In this document: positions 34,744-44,600 of the stretch, in pieces
Layout of the letters: each line of letters begins with the position of its first letter
Position numbering within the stretch: the stretch's first letter is position 1
DNA from: Thermogemmatispora aurantia
Lineage (GTDB): Bacteria; Chloroflexota; Ktedonobacteria; Ktedonobacterales; Ktedonobacteraceae
Length of the DNA stretch: 64,000 bases
Reading direction: 5' to 3'
Assembly (NCBI RefSeq): GCF_008974285.1
Contig: NZ_BKZV01000008.1
Coordinates: forward strand, 62,001 to 126,000
The notes under the pieces: model-generated
Databases searched by the model: none
Told to the model about the DNA's origin: nothing
What the model saw: only the letters and a program-made list of their open reading frames with translations
Position numbers and translations under genes: made by a program

Positions 34744-37700
34744 TTATGAGGAGCCAGCTCCCATACGCACAATCAGGGCCTGCCGCATTTCGGGGGTCTG
34801 AACGTAGGCAGAGCCGACGCTCAGTTGCTCGATCCGCTCCGCGACCTGGTTGGCCTGGCCAGCGCGGATGAAGCCCGCGGCTTTGCGCGATTCGGGATGG
34901 TTCAGGCGAAAGATGATGCGTGTGCCGGCGTTGTTGAGAATCTCGGGATGAAAATCGCCCAGGCTCTGGCTGGCGACGATCACTGAGATGCCGAACTTGC
35001 GTCCCTCTTTCATGAGCTTGGGCAGGGTCTTGTCCTTGGCCAGGCGATGGGCCTCGTCCAGGACGATGGCCAGCCGCAACCGCTCGGCAGGACCCCAGTG
35101 GAACATGTCTTTGTAGATCTTATGCAGGAGGAAGGCGCCAGCGCTGAGCTGCAGCAGCTCCGCGTAGAGCTGATGCAGGTCGATGACCAGTCCATGCCCG
35201 ATCAGCGAGGAGAGATTGACAGGGGACTCTGCGGGTTGGAAGAGGTCCATTTCCAGCAATGGCCGGCAGCGTGCGGTCACGTGACCCACCCGGCGCTGCT
35301 GCTCCAGTCGCTCAATACGATGGAAGACCTCGTAGAGGGAAGGATAAGTCAACGCGCTGCGTTCTTGGGCACTCAGTTCATCCTCAAAGCCGTGGACCCG
35401 GTAGGCGTCACGGATAGCCGTGTAGATGACATCGCGTTGCATCTCTCCAAGCCCGGCGACCTGAGCGAAGATCTCGGAAATTGCCAGGGCGTTGGATCGC
35501 CAGGCTGGACCGGAGACGCTGCATTCAAAGGGGCTGAAAGGCAGGCCCTTCGTTGCATCGAGAACCTGCGGGTGAACGCTTTGGAAGTAGCGCCCCTGGG
35601 GATCGGCAAACTGGCCGTGGAAGTCCAGCACCAGGGCCGGGACGCCTTGCTGGCTTAGGGCACTCAGTAGATGCTCAATTGTCCACGATTTCCCCTGTCC
35701 GGGGATACCCAGGATGAAGAGATGCGGGCTACCCTGGATGCCCGGCTTCCAGTAAACTGGGCCACTGGCGGCCTGCCCCAGCTGAATGCGTGTGGACATA
35801 GAGACAGGCCCGGCTGCCATCTGGCTCTCTTTCTGGCCGGTGCGAATGAGCAGCGTGTTCTCTGCTTCTGTCCTGCTGAGTTTCTCTAACTGCCGCTCAA
35901 GTCTGGGTAGAAGACCAGGCTCAGCGGCTGGCCGGCCCGCTGGTTCTGCAGTAAATGCATCTCCTTTTCCTAAAGGAGTGGCTGCTGACAGCTGCTCTTC
36001 AGACTCGACGAAAGGCGTCTGTGGTTCCCATTCTGCCCACTCCTCGGAGACCAGGGCCTCTTCCTCGAGATTGAGGGCTGGCTCCTGTAAAAGTTCGGGC
36101 AGATTCTGGAAGTCGCTGGCAGTCAGCAGACGGATGCGGGCGTCTCCAATGATCAGCGGCTGCTTCCGAGGCTCGCTCTCAAGGCTGACGATATAGCCCT
36201 CATAGCTGGGACGGAAGGCCAGCTCTTCTTTTTCGAAGCGGGCCAGATTTTCCAAGAAAGTGCCTTCGGCTTCGGGATTGAAAAGCTGGTAGCGACGGGC
36301 GCGCTCGAAGTAGAAGCGCAGGACATTGGCCAGATAGGCGCGTTGCAGGGCGCCATCGAGCTGCTGACGATCGAAGAAGCGCTGACGCATCGTCTCAGCG
36401 GTCGTTTCCATCTGCAAGGCCATATCGGCGGCCAGGCGCTCAAGTGGGGCGGTGCCGCGACGCCACTTGACCTCGATAAAGGTCGTCTCGACAATGTTCC
36501 GCTTCAGGGTGATGAGTGCCAGGTCGCAGCGGCGCTCGCTCTGGACGGGTTGCCCTGTGCTGTTCGGTGAGAAGATACGCGGGTAGAGGTCAACGGGTAG
36601 CAGGACGGCCTGCTTGAGGCGGCCCTGGCGTTGGAGCCAGGCTGTGACCACGCCTAGCCCCACGGCGGCGGCGGTGCTGGTTGGGGACTCCAGTGCTTCC
36701 AATGCCAGACGTCCCGAGATGATTTTCAAGTAGTGCAGCAGGTGGCTGACACTCTCCTCGATTTGCGAGAAGCCCAACTCGTCCATAGCCTGGGCGAGCA
36801 TCGAGCTGATTTCCTGGTGCCAGGAGGTGGTCACCATCATGCGATGGCCCAGCCCTTCGGTGAACTCAGGCGAATAGTCCAGTACATACTTACGGGCTAT
36901 GTCCTCCAGTCCGGGCAAGTGGGGCGAGTCGTAGTAGTCCAGCGTAAAGAAGCGGTCCAGAGTAATGACCCAGTTCGTCCTTTGATGGAGCTTCTCCAGC
37001 AGGGCGCGGCGCTCGTCCGTGAGCGCGACCTCCAGAGTGGGCTGAGTTTCCGCTCTACCGCTGAGTAAGTAGCCACCGGCTTTCAGAAGCGCTGTGTGCA
37101 GATTGACCAGTGTCTCGCTATAGCGTGGTCCCTCGGGGTGAGGAAGGGGCTTACCGCCGAAGGTGTTGATCTGGTAGCGCCAGAGCAAGGTACCGTTCTC
37201 CTGGCTGAACTGGGAGATAAAGCGTGCGAGCAGACCATAGAGGGAGAAGCTGCTAACTGTGCTGCTCGGCGAGGACGCGCCCGGCGTCGACGTCGCAACG
37301 ACGCGAGGACGCATCAGGTCGCTGACGATGGCCAGGTGAGCCTCGGGTGGCTCTTGCTTTCCTTCCTGCAACAGGCGCAGCGGGCGGGCGGTGGTTGAGA
37401 GGGCCGGCAGGAAATGGTCCGTCTGGTAGCCTGCGTTTCGGAAGAGCCAGTTGCCATGCTGTTGCAGCGTTTGGGCCAGAGTCTGCAAGGTGCCGCTCTG
37501 CCAGCTTTCGCTGTATGAAGTGATCTGGAGCAGGGGCAGGGTGCCGACTGGTAGCTCTGTCTCCTCCGCTTCATTTTGCGAGGGGGCCAGACCCTTCAGG
37601 GCCTCGCCCAGCAGCGCGCCACGATCCGGGTTCACCAGCGTCAAGACCAGCGGATTGGCGTAGGGATGGAGGGCCTGAAAGAGCTTGAGATGCTCGCCAA

Positions 37701-39900
37701 GCCGCTCAGGACGGATATCGCCCGGGACGGCCTGGTCCGGGCTGGCCTTGAGCACAGTAGCGACGTCGGTATAGCGCCGATGCGGATCAGGGGCATCGGC
37801 GGGAAGCGCCACTCCGTGGAAGAAAAGCAGATTCTGGAAGAAAATGAAGACCGTCGGTGTGGCGGCGTGGTAGGCAAAGGGAGGGACGTTGGCCGGGACA
37901 AGCAGGCGCAGTGCTTCCAGATCGACTTTCTGTTTGCGTTGACTCTCCTGTTGTTCCAGCAGCTCCTCCTCCCAGGAGGAAAGCAGCCGGGTGTAGCCGG
38001 CAAACCAGGCGGCACGCAGCGGGTGGGTTGGCAGGATGACCAGGGCCTCTTCGGCCTGCCGCTGATGTAGAAAGCGGATGAGCAGGCTGTCAATCGAGAG
38101 AGCCTGTTTGATTTCGCTCTCATCAGCTGCGCGTGCTCGCAGGTCCTGGAGCAGGTCATGGTAGGCCTGGGCGTAGCGGACAGCGGCGTCGGCCAGCTCA
38201 GGGCTGTTGCTCCAATCGGCCACCTCGATGAGGTCGCGTCCCTCAGACTGGCGCAGGCGTCGGAAGAACAGCTCGCGCTGGCGCCAGAAATGTTGCCAGC
38301 TCTCGCTTTCGCCAGCGGCGAGCTGAAACGCTTGAATAGCTTCCCCATCGACGGGCTGCAGATCATCAACTTCCAGAAGAAAACAGCCACCCTGAGCCGG
38401 TTCCTTCAGAACGCGCTGCTCCAGCTGCTGCAGCGTCTCGCTCAGTGTCAGCGTCAGTCGGTGCTTGCCATTAAGCAGCAGGCTGAAATAGGCGCGCTCC
38501 TTCTGCCATTGGGGCAGGCTTTCCTCCAGGATTGTCTCGCGGACCTCGCTACCGACTTTGAGCCGTCCCCAGGAAAGGGTAGGGACAGTCTGGCGCTTTT
38601 CGCGGGGAGTCTGCTCGGGAGGAAGGTGAGCTGGATCAAGGGTCAAGTAGAACGCGAGACTATCTTCGTAATAGAGCTGCTTCTCCCCATCGTTGTCCTT
38701 CACCATCTCATTGCCGTCAGGCCCCAAGGGGGCGATGCGCACGCAGACCAGATAATCGGGCAGCTCCTCGCTATCGAGTCCCAGCTTCTCTAGCTTGATC
38801 GTGACCTTGCGTCGCCCAGGGGTGAAGTCCTGCTCCCACAGGCTTTCGCGGAAACCTGGCTCGCTGTCCTGGGGCACGATGGCCACGCGCCAGCCGCCGA
38901 GGTTGCGCGGCTTATCTGGCTTGCACTTCCAGCGTACCACCACATCACCGTTGCTTCCGTAGTAAGCGTACAGGGCACCACCAACGCCGTCTGGCTGAGC
39001 CAGGTGACAGAAGTGTTCAACTGCTCCTTTGGCATTGACGAAAGATTCGACCTCAAATTTATGCAGGTCGCTCTTTTCATGCTGGACGAATTCCCAACGA
39101 TCGAGCGTCAGCTCTTTCTCTACCAGAGCGCGTGACCAGTTATGCACATCGCTGAGGGCTTTGCCCTGGAGGAAGCGCAGCAGCTCTGTGGCCGTTGTGC
39201 TCTCAACCTTCAGCTCTTGCACGCGCTCGACCAGGGTGGCATCGAACTTCTTGGGACGAGCTAACAGCGTCGTCAGGCGCCGATTGACTTCCAGAAAATT
39301 GACGAAATCGGGGCGTGCATCGCTGATGAGGCCGACGCGCCAGAGCTCCAGACCAATCGTCTCCTCTGTGCCATCCTGTACATGGGCGTAGACGGCGATA
39401 ACGAAGTCCAGGCGTCGCTCATAGCTTAAGCCAGGCCAGCGGCGCAGGTGGCTAAAAACTGCTTGAACCTGGGCGGCGGCCTCGGGAGAGTGCTCCTGGA
39501 GTCGGCGCCGTAGCTGCTGGAGGGCGGCCTCATAGAGCGCCCGTCCATCGATGGGAGCGAAGGCATTGGCCAGCGAGCTGGCAGTAGCGTCTACACTGCC
39601 AGCAGGAATGAAGAGGCAGAAGCGTCCAATCTTGCGGTTGCGTAGCTCAATCGCGCGGTCAGGTGTGATAAAGAGCAAGTCGTCGGGTCCAGGCTGGCGT
39701 TCAGTAGCCAGGATATGGAACATGGTTCCCTGCTTTGCCTGCTCACTTGTGCGTAGCCGTTGGCAGAGGGGCAGCGCATCGTCCAGTTCCAGGAAGTCAA
39801 TACGAGCACAATGGCCGGCGCTTGTCCCCCTGATTTCTTTTAGCAGCGCCTCGGCCAGTAGCTCGATCTTCAGCTCGCTCTGTGGAGAAGAGATTACCAT
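34744..39900 (-). CDS. 1718-aa HerA/FtsK-like ATPase with embedded nuclease-like motif (MAD8/DptH-like)
   Basis: A very large cytosolic protein. Residues 1-1100 are mixed and unrecognised. Around 1126-1145 is a PD-(D/E)XK-like arrangement: Asp1126 (RCDLAL), then Glu1143-Val-Lys1145 (FIEVKWRRG). About 1390-1715 is a HerA/FtsK-type P-loop ATPase: Walker A GIPGQGKS (Lys1404), Walker B LAIVLDEAHRL near 1610-1620, and a sensor-like 'VIVASQSLGDFHPEILNN'. Size and layout recall MAD8 of the methylation-associated defence system and DptH/DndH of phosphorothioate restriction (from memory, not searched). Last gene of a tight operon, 29 bases after the 570-aa gene; ATG at 39898-39900. It is the probable DNA-translocating or cleaving component. 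Confidence 0.75.
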   Translation of the reverse strand: MVISSPQSELKIELLAEALLKEIRGTSAGHCARIDFLELDDALPLCQRLRTSEQAKQGTMFHILATERQPGPDDLLFITPDRAIELRNRKIGRFCLFIPAGSVDATASSLANAFAPIDGRALYEAALQQLRRRLQEHSPEAAAQVQAVFSHLRRWPGLSYERRLDFVIAVYAHVQDGTEETIGLELWRVGLISDARPDFVNFLEVNRRLTTLLARPKKFDATLVERVQELKVESTTATELLRFLQGKALSDVHNWSRALVEKELTLDRWEFVQHEKSDLHKFEVESFVNAKGAVEHFCHLAQPDGVGGALYAYYGSNGDVVVRWKCKPDKPRNLGGWRVAIVPQDSEPGFRESLWEQDFTPGRRKVTIKLEKLGLDSEELPDYLVCVRIAPLGPDGNEMVKDNDGEKQLYYEDSLAFYLTLDPAHLPPEQTPREKRQTVPTLSWGRLKVGSEVRETILEESLPQWQKERAYFSLLLNGKHRLTLTLSETLQQLEQRVLKEPAQGGCFLLEVDDLQPVDGEAIQAFQLAAGESESWQHFWRQRELFFRRLRQSEGRDLIEVADWSNSPELADAAVRYAQAYHDLLQDLRARAADESEIKQALSIDSLLIRFLHQRQAEEALVILPTHPLRAAWFAGYTRLLSSWEEELLEQQESQRKQKVDLEALRLLVPANVPPFAYHAATPTVFIFFQNLLFFHGVALPADAPDPHRRYTDVATVLKASPDQAVPGDIRPERLGEHLKLFQALHPYANPLVLTLVNPDRGALLGEALKGLAPSQNEAEETELPVGTLPLLQITSYSESWQSGTLQTLAQTLQQHGNWLFRNAGYQTDHFLPALSTTARPLRLLQEGKQEPPEAHLAIVSDLMRPRVVATSTPGASSPSSTVSSFSLYGLLARFISQFSQENGTLLWRYQINTFGGKPLPHPEGPRYSETLVNLHTALLKAGGYLLSGRAETQPTLEVALTDERRALLEKLHQRTNWVITLDRFFTLDYYDSPHLPGLEDIARKYVLDYSPEFTEGLGHRMMVTTSWHQEISSMLAQAMDELGFSQIEESVSHLLHYLKIISGRLALEALESPTSTAAAVGLGVVTAWLQRQGRLKQAVLLPVDLYPRIFSPNSTGQPVQSERRCDLALITLKRNIVETTFIEVKWRRGTAPLERLAADMALQMETTAETMRQRFFDRQQLDGALQRAYLANVLRFYFERARRYQLFNPEAEGTFLENLARFEKEELAFRPSYEGYIVSLESEPRKQPLIIGDARIRLLTASDFQNLPELLQEPALNLEEEALVSEEWAEWEPQTPFVESEEQLSAATPLGKGDAFTAEPAGRPAAEPGLLPRLERQLEKLSRTEAENTLLIRTGQKESQMAAGPVSMSTRIQLGQAASGPVYWKPGIQGSPHLFILGIPGQGKSWTIEHLLSALSQQGVPALVLDFHGQFADPQGRYFQSVHPQVLDATKGLPFSPFECSVSGPAWRSNALAISEIFAQVAGLGEMQRDVIYTAIRDAYRVHGFEDELSAQERSALTYPSLYEVFHRIERLEQQRRVGHVTARCRPLLEMDLFQPAESPVNLSSLIGHGLVIDLHQLYAELLQLSAGAFLLHKIYKDMFHWGPAERLRLAIVLDEAHRLAKDKTLPKLMKEGRKFGISVIVASQSLGDFHPEILNNAGTRIIFRLNHPESRKAAGFIRAGQANQVAERIEQLSVGSAYVQTPEMRQALIVRMGAGSS

Positions 39901-39929
39901 AGGTAGACCCTTTCCAGGCTCAATGCTTC

Positions 39930-41642
39930 TTAGTAGTAGCTGGTTAGCGCGGATGTGGCCGCATACGGTGGGTGCAGACGCTGGACCGTGAAGTCGTCGG
40001 AGAGGTCGCGGAAGATACCCATCTGGCGCAGGCGGCGCAGCATCGCCCGTAGATTCTCCTGGGCCGCGGCAGTATACTCGGCGCCCACAAAAGGAGCGGG
40101 CGGACGGTCAACCAGCAGCCCAAAGCGCTCGTCGAGGAAGCGCAGGAAGTCCTGCAGGCGGATGGGCATGGGACCATGATTGCTCTGGTCTCCATTCAGG
40201 CCGTTCTCGCTGTCATTCAGACGGGCAGCGGCAAGCTGCACCAGAACCGCCAACAGATCGTTGGTCGGAGCATATTGCCAGGATGGGCGATATTTGTGCT
40301 GCCCTCGAAGCAGCCCCTCAGTGCGCGTCAATCCTCCAGTGCTCCAGTACCACTTAACAAACTGTTGAGTGGCATCGCGCTGGCCTTCTTTCAGCAGGAT
40401 GACCAGACCATCTAAATCGCTCTCAGCACTGGCGAGCAGCTCATCCAGGTATTTTATCGCTAGCTTGCTTTCTGGATCTTCTGGATCTTTATTCTCTTCA
40501 AAGATCTTGTCAGTATCATCACGGGCCTGGGCCTGAATATCGGCGCAGATACTGGACTGGTCGCGTAGCATCAGTAAACGCTGCAGGTAAAGAGGGCCTG
40601 TGGTTGCGCCTCCAAGGAGGCCATCTATGAGAGCTCGACGGCGACTGTTGCGCCTGAGCTGCTCCACATAGCTTTGCAGCTGGCGCAGCAGCAGATTCGC
40701 CGAGAGAAAGCTCTGGTAGGCTTCGATATCGCGGCGTACACAGGCATGGGCCATCTCCTGGCTGGGGCCAGGCTGGCCGGTGAAGTCCACATAGAGGGTT
40801 GGGGGTGATGGGGCCGGAGGCTCGCCCATCGCGGGAGGCAAGCTCTCTGGCTGCGCGACCAATGCATTCACCGCGTAGACAACCTTCAGAGTGTAGATAA
40901 ACAGCTCGAAATTGATCAAGGTCAAGAGATGATGAATAAAAGCCGGCATGGGCATCGCCCTGTGGTAAGCCGACATATATTGCACAAGGTCAGCCGCTAG
41001 CTCGTAGGTCAGTCCGGGACAGGCTCCGGGGTGGGCATCTTTTTCACGACTCAAGCCTGGCCGGGCACTCTCAAAGCCATCGAGAAAGGCCAGCGAGAGG
41101 CGCGTCAACGTATCTACCTCAGTAGTGCCATCGTATTCCCCACCCAGGTCGCCCGCCTTGCCGAGTTTAACGCCGCGACCGAAAATCTCTTTGAGAAACT
41201 GGCGCAGGGCCTGATCGCCTTTCAGGTACCTGTGCATCGCCTGGTAGAGAAAAAGGTCCGCGCTCCGCAGGCGACTGGCTTCCTTGGGGAAGCCAGGCTT
41301 GTAAGAAAGTATGCTGTAAGTCACAATAGAGGTAATCTGCTCAGCTTCACGCTTTCGACCGGTATGCCCGGTTGTGATCAGGGCAGTGCGTACCAGACGT
41401 TCCAGCAAACGTCGTTCGCGAGGAGTGGTGAAACCCTCAAGCGCCGGATGCTGGCTAAGCTTATTAATATAGACATCGATGGTCCGAGGGTCATTTGGTA
41501 TACGAGCGCGTCCCCGACCCTCGGCCAGAATAGTAAAGAAGAGGATAGGCAGCAACAGCTCGATATCGAAATCATTCAACTCAATGGGCAGTACCAGAGA
41601 AAAGCGGACTCCGCGCAATTCCTTCGGCAACTTGACCTTCAC
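39930..41642 (-). CDS. 570-aa unknown protein of the kinase-ATPase operon (MAD7-like by position)
   Basis: No known domain is recognised. The protein is predicted mostly helical, with long amphipathic stretches (for example 'FLSANLLLRQLQSYVEQLRRNSRRRALIDGLLGG' near 325-360) and a compact basic C-terminal part with 'ENLRAMLRRLRQMGIFRDLSDDFTVQRLHPPY', which looks like a winged-helix end. Start is GTG at 41640-41642, with AAGGAGG at 41648-41654, only 21 bases after the kinase stop. By length and position it corresponds to MAD7 (between kinase MAD6 and ATPase MAD8) and perhaps to DptG. That is a synteny argument, not a sequence match. It may bridge the two large partners. Confidence 0.65.
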   Translation of the reverse strand: MKVKLPKELRGVRFSLVLPIELNDFDIELLLPILFFTILAEGRGRARIPNDPRTIDVYINKLSQHPALEGFTTPRERRLLERLVRTALITTGHTGRKREAEQITSIVTYSILSYKPGFPKEASRLRSADLFLYQAMHRYLKGDQALRQFLKEIFGRGVKLGKAGDLGGEYDGTTEVDTLTRLSLAFLDGFESARPGLSREKDAHPGACPGLTYELAADLVQYMSAYHRAMPMPAFIHHLLTLINFELFIYTLKVVYAVNALVAQPESLPPAMGEPPAPSPPTLYVDFTGQPGPSQEMAHACVRRDIEAYQSFLSANLLLRQLQSYVEQLRRNSRRRALIDGLLGGATTGPLYLQRLLMLRDQSSICADIQAQARDDTDKIFEENKDPEDPESKLAIKYLDELLASAESDLDGLVILLKEGQRDATQQFVKWYWSTGGLTRTEGLLRGQHKYRPSWQYAPTNDLLAVLVQLAAARLNDSENGLNGDQSNHGPMPIRLQDFLRFLDERFGLLVDRPPAPFVGAEYTAAAQENLRAMLRRLRQMGIFRDLSDDFTVQRLHPPYAATSALTSYY

Positions 41643-41663
41643 GATGGCCCTCCTTCCAGCGGA

Positions 41664-44600
41664 TCAAGCAATGGCTGTTCTGATCACCTTACCGTCGCGC
41701 TGCGTCAAGTGGTGCAGGTGCTGACCTTTCTCGATCAACACAAGATCCTTTGTTTCCATCAGCAGCACCGCATGCTTGAAATGGCGTAGATCCTCCAGCA
41801 GCGGCTGCAGCTCTAGAGCCTCTGGCTGCAAACCATCCGCCAGGCGCAGCAGCAGCTCAAACAGATCGAGAGAGATCTCCAGGCGAGGCGTTCCCGAGCA
41901 ATGGCGCAGTACCAGGAACTCGGGTAAGGTCTCAACGACCTCATTATCGCTAGTGCCGACTGGTTCCAGAATGAACTGCTCCAGCGGGAGCTGCTTCATA
42001 ATAATCAGCTGCTGCTCCTCCGAAGCGCGCACCACCACACTCAAATGGCCATCTGGCAAATCGGCGTTGATCCCATCCGACCGCAAAATGCCAAGAGCCA
42101 GCTTGCGGCGCGTCTCCTCCAACTCTTCCTGTTCACCTTTCAGCAACTGCAGGTAGAGCAGAGCATAGCGGTAAGGCAGAAGATCGGGCCAGCGCACGGA
42201 AGGCAGTTCTGGACGCAGATCCTCATCATCCAGACGCGGACCATAGAAATAGAGGCGGCGCTTCCAGGCAGCCAGCCAATCGCGCTCTTCGCGGAAACGC
42301 TGGCGCGGCAAATCTTTTCCGTCAGCCATCAACTCAACGCGCAGCAGGGCATCTGATGACCCTTGATGGAAATGCAGGAAGCGATCCAGATGAGGCTGAG
42401 GAAAGCGTGCAGGATCAAACGCCCGCAGATCGCGCAGCAGCTCATCGTCAACCTCGACGGGAGCAAAAGCGCTCTGCCAGCACGCGCGCTCTAGCAAAGC
42501 CGCTCCCCCATCTTCGCCCTGGCGAGCAGCATGCACCTCGCTGCAGCTCAGATTGCCTGTGATCAGAAAGGCCAGAGCCGAACGCAGGTCACGCATCGTC
42601 ATATGACGCTGGTGGCGCAGATGATGCAGCAACAAGAGGAATTCCAACCGCTGCTTGGTGCGGTTCTGACGCAGCATCTGTGCATTCTGATAAATCGGAC
42701 AGATGGCCTCGGCAGTGCAAGACTGGCAGATCGTCCAGTGCTCCTTTGCCACCAGGCTATCCAGCACGCGGCGGAAGAGCGAGCGCTCCCGCGCCTGCTC
42801 GCCGGGCAAGGCCACAAAAGCGCGTCGCTTCAAATCGACCAGCCAGACCTCTTGCTCTCGCAGCGACTCACTGCGGCGGGCGCGACTCAGCTGCCTCTTC
42901 AACCAGCTAAAGCGCTCACCGTAGCGCTCAAAATAATCGGCCAGACGACCATCATTGATAGCCACCAGCACTGTCAGCGCTGCCGCTGGACGCTCGGAGC
43001 CTTCCAACTCCTGGAGCCGGCGCGTAAGCTGCTCATCGGCGCTCAACCCGCCGTGGGCCTCAGAAGCATCGTAGCAACTACGGAAGACATGATCCTGATA
43101 GACCAGCTCCCAGCCGCTTTGATCGGAGCGCTCTGCTACGGGATTGGCGCCTAGCTCAACCAGCTTCTGGCGCACCTGCTCCAAGAAAGCCGTCTTGCCG
43201 TCGCCAGGATTGCCCGAGAGGAAAAGCGCGAGCGGGCGCCGGGCCAGCACAAGCGGCAGCAGCTTCCGATCGAGGTCCGTCTCTACGTAGGTCTGACGCA
43301 CAAAGTCGCTGTCCAGGCCGCGATTGTCGGCGTTTCCGCTGGCACTCTTGCGATAGAGACCGCGCACCTGCTCCACCCAGGGATTGACTCGCGCCTCCCG
43401 TTCCTGACCAGTTTCAAGGACCGGCATTGTCTCCTCTGCCGCTACCACTGCTGCCAGCTCGGCCTGTTCCAACTCTGCCAGAAACTGACGAGCGCTGACA
43501 GGTCGCTGTTGGGGCTCGGGATCAAGCGCGCGCAAGAGCACGGCAGCCAGGCGCTGCACATGCTCATCAGCACCTGGCAAGTCCTCTACAGGACGCAGAA
43601 TACGTTGCCCCTCCGTGCTGTAGGTAAAAGGCAACTGGCCTGTCAACATCTTAAAAAGCACGACAGCAGCCGCATAGCGATCGCAATCGGCGGGCGGACT
43701 GGCAGCAGTCAGCGCCTCGGGCGGCAGATAGAGCGGCGTACCAGCCAGGCTACGCTCTTCGCCTCGCCGGATGGCAAAGCCGAAATCGATCAGGACTGGA
43801 TGGTTATCGACCTCGTGCAGAATAATATTGGCAGGTTTGATGTCGCGGTGAAGAATGCCATATTCCTCTAGCGTCGCCAGGGCCTTCAGCAGGTCCTGGG
43901 CGAAGGGCCACCAGCGCTCTAGAGGCCAGGGAAATTCTCCTTCGAGCTGCTGCAGCGTCGGGCCAGGGATATACTCCATCGCAATATGAGGATCTTCCCC
44001 TGGCTCCTGGATGGCCGGAAAATACTTGCTCTTTATATTTTTTAAAGCCTTGTATTCTTGAATTGCATGATCATGGGCCTCAGTTGGCTGCAGGAACTGT
44101 TTCAGCACCAATTGTCCCCGCCCTGGCTGGTCTTTCTCGCTCACCAGATACGTACGGGCCATTGCTCCCTGGCCGAGCAAGCGGTGGACGATAAACTTGC
44201 CGTTCACCAGGGTCTGAGGAAGCTCACTGACCTGGGGCTGTTGGGCCTGGCGTAGGATCTCTTCCAGGCGCTGAGCCAGCTCCTCAGCGCTGGGGGGCTG
44301 CTCCTCCCGCGAAGGCAGCAGGACTGAGCGGAAAAGCTCTGACAAGGCTGCCGATGGCTCAGGAGGAAGGAAAGACCGCCAGCGGGGGGCATCGGGCAGA
44401 CGTGGTGGCTCATTGACTGTCGGGCGCAGCAGGGAAATAGGAGTACCGGAGAGGCGCTCAAGCATCACCAGTGCCAGGCTAAAGGTATCCGTCTGCCGTG
44501 TCGCGAACTCGTAGCCGATAAGCACATCCTCGGCAGCGTAGGGGTCGTCGACTGCGGTCTTATCGAGCTTCGCCGCAATGGACATACCGCTGACGCGCGC

